Assembly: GCF_007859315.1 (NCBI RefSeq)
Contig: NZ_VOHA01000008.1
Location: 62,001 to 126,000 of the forward strand
Origin: Reyranella sp. CPCC 100927
GTDB lineage: Bacteria; Pseudomonadota; Alphaproteobacteria; Reyranellales; Reyranellaceae
Direction: 5' to 3'
DNA: 64,000 nt
Shown here one piece after another: positions 49,143-59,239 of the stretch (positions within the stretch are counted from its first letter, which is position 1; every line of letters begins with the position of its first letter). The notes under the pieces are model-generated. The model did no database searches. It was not told the origin of the DNA and saw only the letters and a program-made list of their open reading frames with translations. The position numbers were made by a program, and so were the translations under genes.

Positions 49143-50222
49143 TCAGGCGATGCGATCGCAAGACAGCAGGGTGTCGTTCTTGTCCTCGACGGCGGGAAGA
49201 TTGCCGACCCAGGTGTTCCAGCCCAGACGCGGCCCATCGCCACCGCCCCAGTCGCCGAGCTTCAGCGACGGTACGTCTTCCTTCTTCAGCGACAGACGGA
49301 CATCGAAATAAAGCGCTTCGCCGGCGAACAGACGGGCGAAGTGCACGAGGTGGCGCAGCGGTGAGCGGTCGGGCAGAAACATCCGAAAGCGCTCGTACGA
49401 GAGCGGCCCCAACGCGACCCTGTAGGCGCCTTCGGGACGCATGATGCGTTCACCGATCACCGCCTCGTCTCCGAGCCGGCAGAATCCTTGCGGCACCAGC
49501 TTGGTCCGTTCGCTCTCGGGCAGCCGATGCCAGTGCGGCGTGAACGTCTCGACGCGGATCGGCTCGGCGAAGTAATCCGACAGGACCGCTTCCAGAACGA
49601 CGGCGGAGCGCGGATTGCCGGCAAGGGCCCCGGCGTAGAACCGCAAGGCCGCGTGCGGAACCGACAGGCGCCCTTTGAGACCCTCGGTACCGAAGCCGAT
49701 CAAAGCATCGATCAACCCGGTGATACCGGCCTCGGCAGGCAGGATGTCGCGGGCCGTTTCATCCGGTGGCGTCTGCGCCGTCAGGCGGTACTTGGTCCAC
49801 GCCCGCATGAAGAAGCTGGCGGCGCGGTGCAGGAAGAGATCGAAGAATGCCGCCAGCGACGTATCCTTGTCGCGGATGCGCGCCTGGATCAGCTCGCTGT
49901 AGGCTTGCGGCATCACGCCCGACGGCCCATGGAGGCCGATGAAGGTCACGCCCAACTTGGCTTCCGTTTCCGGCTCCTCGCGGTAGAACGTCAGATCCGA
50001 CGGTGGAAAGGCCAGCGCCGTCTCGGATACGAAGCGAACGACTTCCTGCTTCGGATGGGCATCGCGGCCTACCGGTGCCGAGCGCCCAGCCCGCTCGGCC
50101 GCTTCCTCGCGCGCGGCATGCCGCTCCAGGATCAGAAGCGCCTGCAGCGGGTCGAAGGCCTGCGGTTCAGTCCGCAGGTGCTCGATCAGAGGAGTGTCTT
50201 CTCGCCTGTCCGCGGCGGCCAT
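49143..50222 (-). CDS. tssG: T6SS baseplate protein TssG (ImpH)
   Basis: This is a 359-residue baseplate wedge protein. Typical segments include FDPLQALLILERHA near the N-terminus, VRFVSETALAFPPSDL, and VTFIGLHGPSGVMPQAYSELI. In the assembled machine TssG joins TssF and TssK. The ATG at 50222 lies inside the 3' end of tssF with a 37-base overlap, so translation is coupled. It is the last gene of the minus-strand T6SS run. Confidence 0.93.
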   Translation of the reverse strand: MAAADRREDTPLIEHLRTEPQAFDPLQALLILERHAAREEAAERAGRSAPVGRDAHPKQEVVRFVSETALAFPPSDLTFYREEPETEAKLGVTFIGLHGPSGVMPQAYSELIQARIRDKDTSLAAFFDLFLHRAASFFMRAWTKYRLTAQTPPDETARDILPAEAGITGLIDALIGFGTEGLKGRLSVPHAALRFYAGALAGNPRSAVVLEAVLSDYFAEPIRVETFTPHWHRLPESERTKLVPQGFCRLGDEAVIGERIMRPEGAYRVALGPLSYERFRMFLPDRSPLRHLVHFARLFAGEALYFDVRLSLKKEDVPSLKLGDWGGGDGPRLGWNTWVGNLPAVEDKNDTLLSCDRIA

Positions 50223-52000
50223 GTTGCAAGTTTCCCTGTGCGACCGGTAAGCCGGACCGACAGCCGGGTAAAGGCGTTGATGGCGGCGTAGAGGCCAAAG
50301 AAGCGCTCGAGCACGCTGGCGAGCAAGTAGGCGGTGCCCGGCGAATAGCTCTCGGGGGCGAGAACCAGATCGAGATCCAGCCCATGGGCGATCGCGGTGG
50401 ACACGCCCGTCGGAACCCGGGCCAGCGCCCGGCGGCTTTCGATCGAGGTGATGCCGCCGATCAGGCCACGCGACTCTTCCCGGTCACCCCAGTCGTAGAG
50501 ACGCAGTATTTCGCGCAAGGCATCCGCGCCCGCTGCACCATCGGTGATTGACAGGTGACTGAGTGACAAATGCGACAGCAGGCGCCACAGGCGTCCACTC
50601 GACAGCGGCGGCCGGCGGGTCGGCGTGAACGGTGTGATCATGCCGATCCGGCGGATGGCCGATACCGGCGTCACCAGATCGAGCCGGATCTGACCACCCG
50701 ATCCGGACAAGCGCGCCAGCAGATCGCGGTTGAAGCACAACGTATCGACGGACAGAACCCAGTTCGCCGGCGCACCGGCATTCGCTTCGCGATTGAAGAT
50801 CGACAGGAAGAGTTCGGTGCCGCGATCGCGGGTGATGGCGCTGGCGCGCCGGCTCGCCTGCCAGAAGCGGCTGCCGGGCGCTGCATCATGTCGAATGCCG
50901 AAGAAAGGCTCGACGGCGATCTCACCGGATTCCGATGCCGTCGCCGTCACCCGCTCGATGGAATGGATCTCCAGCGCCTCGGGGCGTCGGGCATCGGGAA
51001 TGACCCGGTTCTCGAACTGCGTTCCGTCGAGCCGCACCGGCTCGGCCCGATGCTGGAACAGGTTGATGACGGGAACGCAATTGAGCTGCAGGTCACCGGC
51101 GACGATGCCGCGTTCCAGTTCCTTGTCCGTGTCGTTCAGGTAAAAGAACAGGTCGAGTTCGCGCCCCGCGCCGGCCAGGCAGCGGGCCGCCACACCGCTG
51201 ATCTCGAAGAACAAGAACTTCTGCGGCAGGGCAAAGTATTCCGTGAGCAGGCGGTATCCCACGAACGATCGGGCCGGGTACGGCAGCATGCCTTCATCGC
51301 GCCCGAAACCAACGGCGGTGACAGCGCGCGGCGTCAGGAACACCGGTCGTATGTCGTCCGGGCCCTCCGAAACCGCGATGCTGACCAGCCGGTTCATGAT
51401 CAGCTCGTACAGCGGCAGCGCCCGCGCCATCGGCGCGGCAACAAAGAAGCGCAGCGGATCAGGCTGCAGCTGATCGAACGTGGCGCCCGCCCCCATGCAC
51501 CGCAATCGCACATGCAGCACGCCAAGGGCGCCCGTGGCCCTCGGGTTGACGGGAGCCCGGAATGGACGGCCCTGCAGCGCCGTGCTCACGACCTCGATGG
51601 GCCAGACGGTCAGGTTCTGCGTGGTCCGAACCCGGCAGCGCTCGCCGTCGACCGGGTCGGTTTCCAGTTCCTCATGCCGGGGCAGGCGCACCGGCTCCGT
51701 CGCTTCGGCGGTGGGCTCCATGCGCGCAATGCCCATGGGAGGCACGGGCAGCAGGTAGTGCGGAAAAAGGGCGCCGAGGACCGACTCGGTCAGCTCCGGA
51801 AATTCATCCTCGATTTTCAGGCGGACACGTGCATTGAGCAGCGCAACCGCCTCGATCAGACGCTCGACATGAGGATCGGCCGAAACGTCCGGGCCGAGCC
51901 TGAGACGGCCTGCGACCTTGGGATAGGCTTCGGCAAATCGCTGCGCGTCGCGGCGCAGAAATTCGAGTTCACGATTGTACAGAGGAAACAGATCGTCCAT
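50186..52000 (-). CDS. tssF: T6SS baseplate protein TssF (ImpG)
   Basis: This is a 604-residue baseplate protein, the usual length. It begins MDDLFPLYNRELEFLRRDAQRFAE, the hallmark of the family. Further typical stretches are PHVERLIEAVALLNARVRLK, LPVPPMGIARM and the C-terminal FFGLYAAINAFTRL. With TssG, TssE and TssK it forms the baseplate around the VgrG spike. It overlaps tssG and starts eight bases after the tssE stop codon. Confidence 0.95.
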   Translation of the reverse strand: MDDLFPLYNRELEFLRRDAQRFAEAYPKVAGRLRLGPDVSADPHVERLIEAVALLNARVRLKIEDEFPELTESVLGALFPHYLLPVPPMGIARMEPTAEATEPVRLPRHEELETDPVDGERCRVRTTQNLTVWPIEVVSTALQGRPFRAPVNPRATGALGVLHVRLRCMGAGATFDQLQPDPLRFFVAAPMARALPLYELIMNRLVSIAVSEGPDDIRPVFLTPRAVTAVGFGRDEGMLPYPARSFVGYRLLTEYFALPQKFLFFEISGVAARCLAGAGRELDLFFYLNDTDKELERGIVAGDLQLNCVPVINLFQHRAEPVRLDGTQFENRVIPDARRPEALEIHSIERVTATASESGEIAVEPFFGIRHDAAPGSRFWQASRRASAITRDRGTELFLSIFNREANAGAPANWVLSVDTLCFNRDLLARLSGSGGQIRLDLVTPVSAIRRIGMITPFTPTRRPPLSSGRLWRLLSHLSLSHLSITDGAAGADALREILRLYDWGDREESRGLIGGITSIESRRALARVPTGVSTAIAHGLDLDLVLAPESYSPGTAYLLASVLERFFGLYAAINAFTRLSVRLTGRTGKLATWPPRTGEKTLL

Positions 52001-52008
52001 GGCACCGC

Positions 52009-52494
52009 CTACCGGTCGGCAACGGACATGAGGCGCGTAGCGCTGTCGATGTGCGTGTCGAAGGTTACGGGCTCAGGCGCCGGGTCGGCGTGCATCATGG
52101 CCTCGATGCGCAAACGAGCCGAGCGCTCCAGACCGTCGCCCCGCGTATCGAACTGTACCCGGACCGAAATCAGACGCGGCTCGAAGCGCCGGATGGCCTC
52201 CGTCACCCGCTTGCACAGCATGCTGCGCCATTCCCCGTCCAGCGACAGAGCAGAAAGGTCAGGCAATCCGTATGCCACGACCGAGCTGTCAATCTCGCCG
52301 AAGACTGACGGCCAGCCGCGGCACCGCTCCCGGGTATTGAGCAGTATTTCAAGATCACGACGAACGGCCTCGCGCAGACGGGTCATCGTCTGCGCGGCCG
52401 TCATCGCCCGCTCCCGTTGATCGTCCGGCCGTTCGTCGATCAGCCGATCCAGAACCGAGAGCTGAGCCCTTAAGGTGTCGTCATCCAGCGCCAT
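52009..52494 (-). CDS. tssE: T6SS baseplate protein TssE (gp25-like)
   Basis: This is a 161-residue protein related to phage T4 gp25, which starts sheath polymerisation on the baseplate. Visible family features are REAVRRDLEILLNTR, where the Arg/Glu pair lies, and the segment YGLPDLSALS. It lies between tagJ and tssF in the Rhizobium imp order. The ribosome site is weak, which suggests translation coupled to the upstream gene. Confidence 0.92.
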   Translation of the reverse strand: MALDDDTLRAQLSVLDRLIDERPDDQRERAMTAAQTMTRLREAVRRDLEILLNTRERCRGWPSVFGEIDSSVVAYGLPDLSALSLDGEWRSMLCKRVTEAIRRFEPRLISVRVQFDTRGDGLERSARLRIEAMMHADPAPEPVTFDTHIDSATRLMSVADR

Positions 52495-52515
52495 GCCAAT
52501 GTTCCGTCCGCCGTC

Positions 52516-53322
52516 TCAGGACGCTCCGAACTGGACAGTGCGCAATTCGTCGATGCTCAAACCGTCATCACCGACCAGGAACAGGCGCAGGCCGAGGCCG
52601 CGTGTCGGCGTGCCATCGCCGCCTTCCCACTGGGTGGTCTGCCCCAGGCGAAGCGCATCGATTTCACCGTCGGCCGGCAGCGCCGGGTAGGTCGCCGGTA
52701 CATAAACGACGCCCTCTGGCCCACCACGCACTTCCATGCGGCACTGGCGCCAGATGATATCGCGCGGGCGCGACGGCTTCTCGAACTCCATAAAATCGAT
52801 CCGGTCCGTCGGAATCCAAAAATACTTGCCGGTGCTGGTCAACACCTCGACGAAACCGGCACACAGATCGTCGGCATCCCGGAAATCCTCGAACGCCGCG
52901 CCATCCTCGCCCAACCGGCCCGGTGTGCGGGTGCGCTTCTCGTCCGCTTCGCTCAGGATGGCGGCCGCCTCCTTCGCACGCCCGTCGCGCAACTCCACCA
53001 GCGCCAGCAAAGCGGCCTGGACATAGGGACCTGGTTCCGTGGCAACCTCGGGCGCCCGGCCTTTTTCAAAGACCTCCTGGCGGGCGATGGCACCACGCAG
53101 GAGCTGGCGCGATAGCGCGACAGATACTCCTAGCTGGACGTTCTGCGTGGACAGCAGGTCAAGCTGTCGATCGGCTTTGTCATAGGCGCCGACCAGCATG
53201 TGCAGGTCGGCAAGAAAAGCCCGGCCATCGATGTCCGTGGGTTTGTCGCGGACCACGGCTGTCTGCGCCTCGATGGCTTCCTGCAGCTTGCCTTCACGGA
53301 ATAAGGTTCTGGCGTCTGTCAT
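52516..53322 (-). CDS. tagJ: T6SS accessory protein TagJ (ImpE)
   Basis: This is a 268-residue protein of the ImpE/SciE family. The N-terminal half is helical with TPR-like repeats (REGKLQEAIEAQTAVVRDKPTDIDGRAF, split into shorter parts). The C-terminal half holds a beta-rich domain with RPRDIIWRQCRMEV. In systems where it occurs, TagJ contacts TssB of the sheath and may help sheath recycling. The ATG at 53322 follows GGGAGC. An in-frame start at 53352 is less likely. Presence of tagJ assigns the locus to T6SS of the imp type. Confidence 0.9.
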   Translation of the reverse strand: MTDARTLFREGKLQEAIEAQTAVVRDKPTDIDGRAFLADLHMLVGAYDKADRQLDLLSTQNVQLGVSVALSRQLLRGAIARQEVFEKGRAPEVATEPGPYVQAALLALVELRDGRAKEAAAILSEADEKRTRTPGRLGEDGAAFEDFRDADDLCAGFVEVLTSTGKYFWIPTDRIDFMEFEKPSRPRDIIWRQCRMEVRGGPEGVVYVPATYPALPADGEIDALRLGQTTQWEGGDGTPTRGLGLRLFLVGDDGLSIDELRTVQFGAS

Positions 53323-53361
53323 CTTATTGCTCCCGTCGATCTGCCGCCCCAATTCACGGCA

Positions 53362-54867
53362 TCACGATGCGCGTTGGGTCTGTCGAACCGTACTGATCAG
53401 ATTGAATGTGGCACCCATCTCGTCGAGCTGGAACTGCGGCTGCAGGCGCGCGATCAAAGCGTAGTGCCCAGGCTTGTCCGGAAGTTCCCGGACGTCGATG
53501 TGCGAGCTTTGCAACGGATAGCGCAGCTTCAGCTCCATCGACGAGTCGCCGCCGCCGCCCATCGTATAGTCGAGGAGCCATGCCGACAGCCGCTCGCGGC
53601 ACGTATCGGGTGTCGCCGTGGCACCAATGATGTCGCGCGCGATGACCTTGATGTAGTGCGCAAAACGCGAAGCGCACAGAATCTGCTGCAGCATCGACGA
53701 CAGCTTCGCATTGGCGCGCGCCGCGCTGCGGTCATACTTGGTCGGCTGCCACACCGCCTGATTCGAGTTGAAAACGATGTACGACGTCAGGCGTGCCGTC
53801 ATCACCGGGATAAAGCCCAGCTCCGACAACTCCCGTTCCTGACGCTCGGTCAGGAACGTTTCCACCGGCGGCCGTGTTGCGACGCCGGGCCGATCGGTGT
53901 GGAACCACGGCAAGGGCAGGCTGTCGACCATGCCGCCGCCGGGCAGGTCACGCCCGGCGCCGCGAATGTCGCCGAACCAGGCGTAGGTGCCGAAGGACCG
54001 GATTACAACGGCGGCAAAACCATAGGCCGCCGTGCCCCACAGCCAGTGCCCTGCATTCTCGGCATGCACCGTCTCGCGGTACACAAATCCATCCGCGCGC
54101 GATCCGTCCGGCCGATACGGCAGGCGGATCAATATGCGCGGCAGCGCCATGCCCAGGTAGCGGGTGTCGTCGGTTCCGGTGCGCAAGGAACGCCACCCGG
54201 TGAACTCGGGGCGCCGAAACATGCCGGGCAGGTCGATCGTGGGCACCAGTTCGCGGAAACGATCGACGCCGAACATGGCGGGCGAGCAGCCGATGATCGT
54301 CGGCGCATGAGGCGCCGCAACCACGCCGGCAAAAGCCCTCAGCGTTTCCATGTCCTTCGGATGCTTGCTTGGCTCGTAGTCGGCGACGATCAGGCCGAAG
54401 GGCTCGCCGCCGGGCGTGTCGAATTCCTGCGTGTAGATCTTGTCGAAGGCCTCGCTCTGGTCGAACTCGACAGCGCGCTCCAGGTCGCGCGTCAGCTCGC
54501 GCCACGACAGATTGAGCACCCTGATCTTCACGCCCTTCAATCCGTCGGACAGGCGCACCAGCCAAGCGATCCCACGCCACGACGCCTCGAGGCGTTGCAG
54601 CCGGGGGTGATGGAGAACGGCGTCGACCTGCGCCGACAAGAGCCGGTCGATCGCTACGATCAGCCGATCGATCCGGGCGCATACTTGGCGGTTACGGCGA
54701 AACAGCGCCGCCCGCTCCGCTGGCGTCAGACTGGCTGCCGACGCGACGGGGGCAGCCGGCATTGCCAGCTGCCCCTCGACTGTCGCGGCGACAAGTCCAG
54801 CGTCGGACAGCGACAGACCCGTGGAGCCTGCGTGTTCGCTGGGAACGGCGTCCTCGGGTGCTGTCAC
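53362..54867 (-). CDS. Second TssC-like sheath protein (ImpD)
   Basis: This is a 501-residue paralogue of the large sheath subunit. It aligns with TssC throughout (LEASWRGIAWLVRLSDG, VKIRVLNLSWRELTRDLERAVEFDQS, SRFAHYIKVIARD). It differs in a long Ala/Pro N-terminus and in the C-terminal region, where it ends QTQRAS. Rhizobial imp loci also carry such a copy (ImpD) between TssC and TagJ. Whether it enters the sheath or caps it is not settled. The GTG start at 54867 follows GGAAGG. It begins nine bases after the tssC stop codon. Confidence 0.88.
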   Translation of the reverse strand: MTAPEDAVPSEHAGSTGLSLSDAGLVAATVEGQLAMPAAPVASAASLTPAERAALFRRNRQVCARIDRLIVAIDRLLSAQVDAVLHHPRLQRLEASWRGIAWLVRLSDGLKGVKIRVLNLSWRELTRDLERAVEFDQSEAFDKIYTQEFDTPGGEPFGLIVADYEPSKHPKDMETLRAFAGVVAAPHAPTIIGCSPAMFGVDRFRELVPTIDLPGMFRRPEFTGWRSLRTGTDDTRYLGMALPRILIRLPYRPDGSRADGFVYRETVHAENAGHWLWGTAAYGFAAVVIRSFGTYAWFGDIRGAGRDLPGGGMVDSLPLPWFHTDRPGVATRPPVETFLTERQERELSELGFIPVMTARLTSYIVFNSNQAVWQPTKYDRSAARANAKLSSMLQQILCASRFAHYIKVIARDIIGATATPDTCRERLSAWLLDYTMGGGGDSSMELKLRYPLQSSHIDVRELPDKPGHYALIARLQPQFQLDEMGATFNLISTVRQTQRAS

Positions 54868-54876
54868 TTGCCTTCC

Positions 54877-56358
<1,482 letters not shown>

Positions 56359-56361
56359 GGA

Positions 56362-56871
56362 TTAGCCCTCCCCGCCGCGCTTCTTGATCTCGTCGTGCAG
56401 CTTCTTCACCGCGTCCTCATCGGCGAGAACCTTCTCGAGAAGCTGTTCGAGATCGTCGGAACGATCGGCCTTGGTCATAAGGTCACGAAGCTTGTCACGC
56501 GTTTCCTTGAGCTTCCGCAGCGGCTCGACCTGGTCGACGATCCGCTTCGGCTCGAAGTCTTCCATCGAGTTGAACTTCAGGTTCACGGCCATCTCGCTGC
56601 CGTCATCCTGCAGCTTGTTCTGAACCCGCATGTTCAAGCCCGGCGTCATGTTCGACATGATCTTGTCGAAGTTGTCGCGGTCGATCTGGACGAACTTGCG
56701 ATCCCGAACCTCGGGAAGCTTTTGCGTCGGATCGCCCGAGAAGTCGCCCATCACACCAACGACGAAGGGCAGTTCCTTCTCGACTTGGGCGCCCTCGGTT
56801 TCGACTTCGTACTTGATGTGCACGCGTGGTTTGCGCACGCGATCCAGCTTTTCCTGAGTAGAACCAGCCAT
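56362..56871 (-). CDS. tssB: T6SS contractile sheath small subunit TssB (ImpB)
   Basis: This is a 169-residue protein. The typical start includes [19 protein letters not shown] and [14 protein letters not shown], with [14 protein letters not shown] following. The C-terminal helix ends [16 protein letters not shown]. With TssC it forms the sheath. GGGAGG lies eight bases before the ATG. The gap of about 90 bases to tssA upstream leaves room for a separate promoter or a short leader. Confidence 0.96.
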   Translation of the reverse strand: MAGSTQEKLDRVRKPRVHIKYEVETEGAQVEKELPFVVGVMGDFSGDPTQKLPEVRDRKFVQIDRDNFDKIMSNMTPGLNMRVQNKLQDDGSEMAVNLKFNSMEDFEPKRIVDQVEPLRKLKETRDKLRDLMTKADRSDDLEQLLEKVLADEDAVKKLHDEIKKRGGEG

Positions 56872-56963
56872 CGGAACACCTCCCTCGAACCCCTAGAAGA
56901 AAATAACACAACGGGTCTCGCATGCGCGACTCCCGTATTCCCGGCGACCCGCCCCGGCCGCGG

Positions 56964-58097
56964 CTACTCCTGAACTTCAGGCGGTTTGGGCGGCCGGATC
57001 CCGGCGTTTTGAAGAACACGCGTACGCACATCTTCGTCCGGCAACAAATCGGCCAGCAGGTCGAACAGAGGCATGCGAGCCCGTTCGATCATCGAGTCGA
57101 GCGCATAGGAAATCGGCGAATGCGGCTCGCGCTCGCGAAAGAATTTTGCGACGGCGTTCAACATCTCCAGCGCTTGCTCGCGGCTGGCAAAAGACCCCGG
57201 CCGCGCGATCATGGCGGCGACGCCACCACCGTCGGTGGCACCCGCCGTACTATCACCGCCGCCGGCGGAGGCGCCCGCGGCCGCCGACTCCTCGTCGGTC
57301 AGATAATGCCCGCCCAGGAGGCGAACCATGCGGTCGGCGGCTTCAAACGCTTCCCTGATCTGCGACGATCCGGGCGCGTCGCGGCCCAGCTTGTCGTCAA
57401 GCAGCGTCGTGACACGCTGATAGGCCGCCGCAGCAGCAGTGAGGTCCGCCATGAGCGGCTGGTAGAACGCGGCGCCACCCTGACGGGCCAGGTTTTCAGC
57501 CTCGGCTATCTGCTTGTCGCGCTGAAGCTGTTCGCACTTGCCCAGGCCAAAGGCACCGTTGTCCCCGACGGGGGTTATCGGCACATTCTTCAGCGGCCTG
57601 ATCAGCGCCCCTTCGCGGTCGGTGCCATTGAGACCGGCGAATGGCTGCCCCTTGGCGCCGGCATCGCCGTCCTCGGTATCGTAGTTCAGGTTGTCCCAGT
57701 AGCGTTCGATCAGCTCAGCCGCCAGGGTAAAACCATCCCTGAGGCCGGCATAACCCTTGTCGTCGGGGCTCACGCGAACCAGCGCCTCGATCATCCAGGA
57801 CACAACTTCAATGTCCTTGGTCGTCTCGCGCAGGGTTTTCTCGCACATGTCGAGAAGGCTCTGCCACTCTCTCTTGACGGCCGCGTCGTCGCCGGCATCG
57901 CTCTCGCCGTCCTGGGCGGCGACTGCCGCCATGGCAGCCTGGCGCTCGGCCGCACGCGCCTGACCCTGCAAGCGGCGCAATGCGTAGTACGGTGCATTGT
58001 CCGACTCATCCTGACGCAGGTTGGGGCCGCACGGGTTCTCGCCCTCGAACGGAGCCGCCAACGCCTCGATGTCAATCACAGGCGGCGTGCCAGCCAT
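56964..58097 (-). CDS. tssA: T6SS protein TssA (ImpA)
   Basis: This is a 377-residue protein that starts and caps the sheath. The ImpA N-terminal domain is clear: PFEGENPCGPNLRQDE, followed by REWQSLLDMCEKTLRETTKDIEV in pieces. A Gly/Ala-rich linker at about residues 270-295 separates the C-terminal domain, which ends with SREQALEMLNAVAKFFREREPHSP. This last motif is typical of the class with a C-terminal VasJ-like part. ATG 58097 follows AAGGAG by six bases. The gene appears to be the first of the minus-strand T6SS run. Confidence 0.94.
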   Translation of the reverse strand: MAGTPPVIDIEALAAPFEGENPCGPNLRQDESDNAPYYALRRLQGQARAAERQAAMAAVAAQDGESDAGDDAAVKREWQSLLDMCEKTLRETTKDIEVVSWMIEALVRVSPDDKGYAGLRDGFTLAAELIERYWDNLNYDTEDGDAGAKGQPFAGLNGTDREGALIRPLKNVPITPVGDNGAFGLGKCEQLQRDKQIAEAENLARQGGAAFYQPLMADLTAAAAAYQRVTTLLDDKLGRDAPGSSQIREAFEAADRMVRLLGGHYLTDEESAAAGASAGGGDSTAGATDGGGVAAMIARPGSFASREQALEMLNAVAKFFREREPHSPISYALDSMIERARMPLFDLLADLLPDEDVRTRVLQNAGIRPPKPPEVQE

Positions 58098-58368
58098 CAC
58101 CGCTCCTTGGCTGCCGATATCAGAATTCCGGACATGGAGGCGTCCCCCACCGACTACATCCGATCATCCGGAATCGACCGGGCCCGCGCCAATCAGCAGC
58201 GCCCACGACCGCCCCGGCGGCCACAGCGCCCGATCACCGTTGCCCTCGCAGCCGCTGGTCCACACCATCAGCGCAAACCAGCGGCGACGATGCCATTCCG
58301 GCTTCATTCGCCCCAGAACGTGCTTTGCACCACACCGCCGCCTGAGCGGGGCGTGGCGTCCCCCAAAG

Positions 58369-59058
58369 TCACGAACCGATATTTAGCACCTGCACACGAC
58401 GGTTGCGACCGTTCGTCGGGTCGTTCGGCAACAGCAGCTTGGCGCTGCCCAGCCCGCGCCCCTCAAATCGGTCGCGCGACAGCCCATGCTGACTGACGAG
58501 ATAGTCGATCACCGCCTGAGCCCGCCGGTCGGACAGGCTCTTGTTGTAGGCTTCGCCCCCGGTCGTATCGGTGTGACCTTCGATCACGAACCGATCCGTT
58601 GGGTTCAGTTTGAACACTTCGGCGAGCTGATCGACGACGCGCTTGGCGTCCGGCGTCAGCTGATCCGAGTCGATCGCGAACTGGACAGCCAGTCCCAGGC
58701 CCTTCGGCGCGGAAGGCTGCGGCGCGGTCGTGCTGTCGGCGGCCGGCGCTCCGGCTGCGGGCGCCGCTGCCGCAGGTGCCCGTGTCCCGGCAGGTGCCCC
58801 TGCCGCCGGTGCCGCCGGCTTGGTGCCCGAGTCCGGCGTGCCGATGACGACGCGGCCGCGCGTCGTGTCACCACCAGGACGGCCCGTGCCACCACACTCG
58901 GGCGGCAAATTACGCCCCAGCGCGCGATGCATATCGCAGCGGCTGACTTTCCCAGCCGTGCCATCGACCACCTGCGCCTGGACCGGCAAGCTGCAGAAGG
59001 CCAGTCCGATGGCGGCCGACGCGGCAAGCGCGCTGGCCAGCTTGGTTCTCTGAAACAT
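58369..59058 (-). CDS. OmpA-family peptidoglycan-binding protein
   Basis: This is a 229-residue exported protein. A signal peptide ends at LPVQAQ. A linker of about 60 residues rich in Pro/Ala/Gly follows. The OmpA C-terminal domain then covers residues about 115-229, with VQFAIDSDQLTPDAK, FVIEGHTDTTGGEAYN and SLSDRRAQAVIDYLV. The Asp and Arg of the last two motifs bind diaminopimelate in peptidoglycan. There is no lipobox. ATG 59058 follows GGAGGGG by four bases. It may help anchor the T6SS or the coupled surface protein next to it, or be unrelated. It lies 268 bases upstream of tssA. Confidence 0.88.
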   Translation of the reverse strand: MFQRTKLASALAASAAIGLAFCSLPVQAQVVDGTAGKVSRCDMHRALGRNLPPECGGTGRPGGDTTRGRVVIGTPDSGTKPAAPAAGAPAGTRAPAAAAPAAGAPAADSTTAPQPSAPKGLGLAVQFAIDSDQLTPDAKRVVDQLAEVFKLNPTDRFVIEGHTDTTGGEAYNKSLSDRRAQAVIDYLVSQHGLSRDRFEGRGLGSAKLLLPNDPTNGRNRRVQVLNIGS

Positions 59059-59156
59059 GGATCCCCTCCATGGGAATAACGACTGAGCCATCGAGTCATT
59101 CCCACTCAGCAATAACTCTATCGACTCTCTCGTCATACCGCAATATGAAGTGAGTG

Positions 59157-59171
59157 ATTACTCGCAGTAAT
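59157..59171. promoter_or_regulatory. Small palindrome upstream of the OmpA-family gene
   Basis: A perfect inverted repeat ATTACT-CGC-AGTAAT lies in a short AT-rich stretch about 100 bases upstream of the OmpA-family start, between that gene and the CHAT protein gene. It may be an operator or a weak hairpin. No regulator can be assigned. Confidence 0.35.
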
Positions 59172-59239
59172 GCCTTACTCGTTACTCAACGTCAAGCGCG
59201 AAATCCGTTTTCCGTATCAGGATCCGGTCCGTTTCCGGA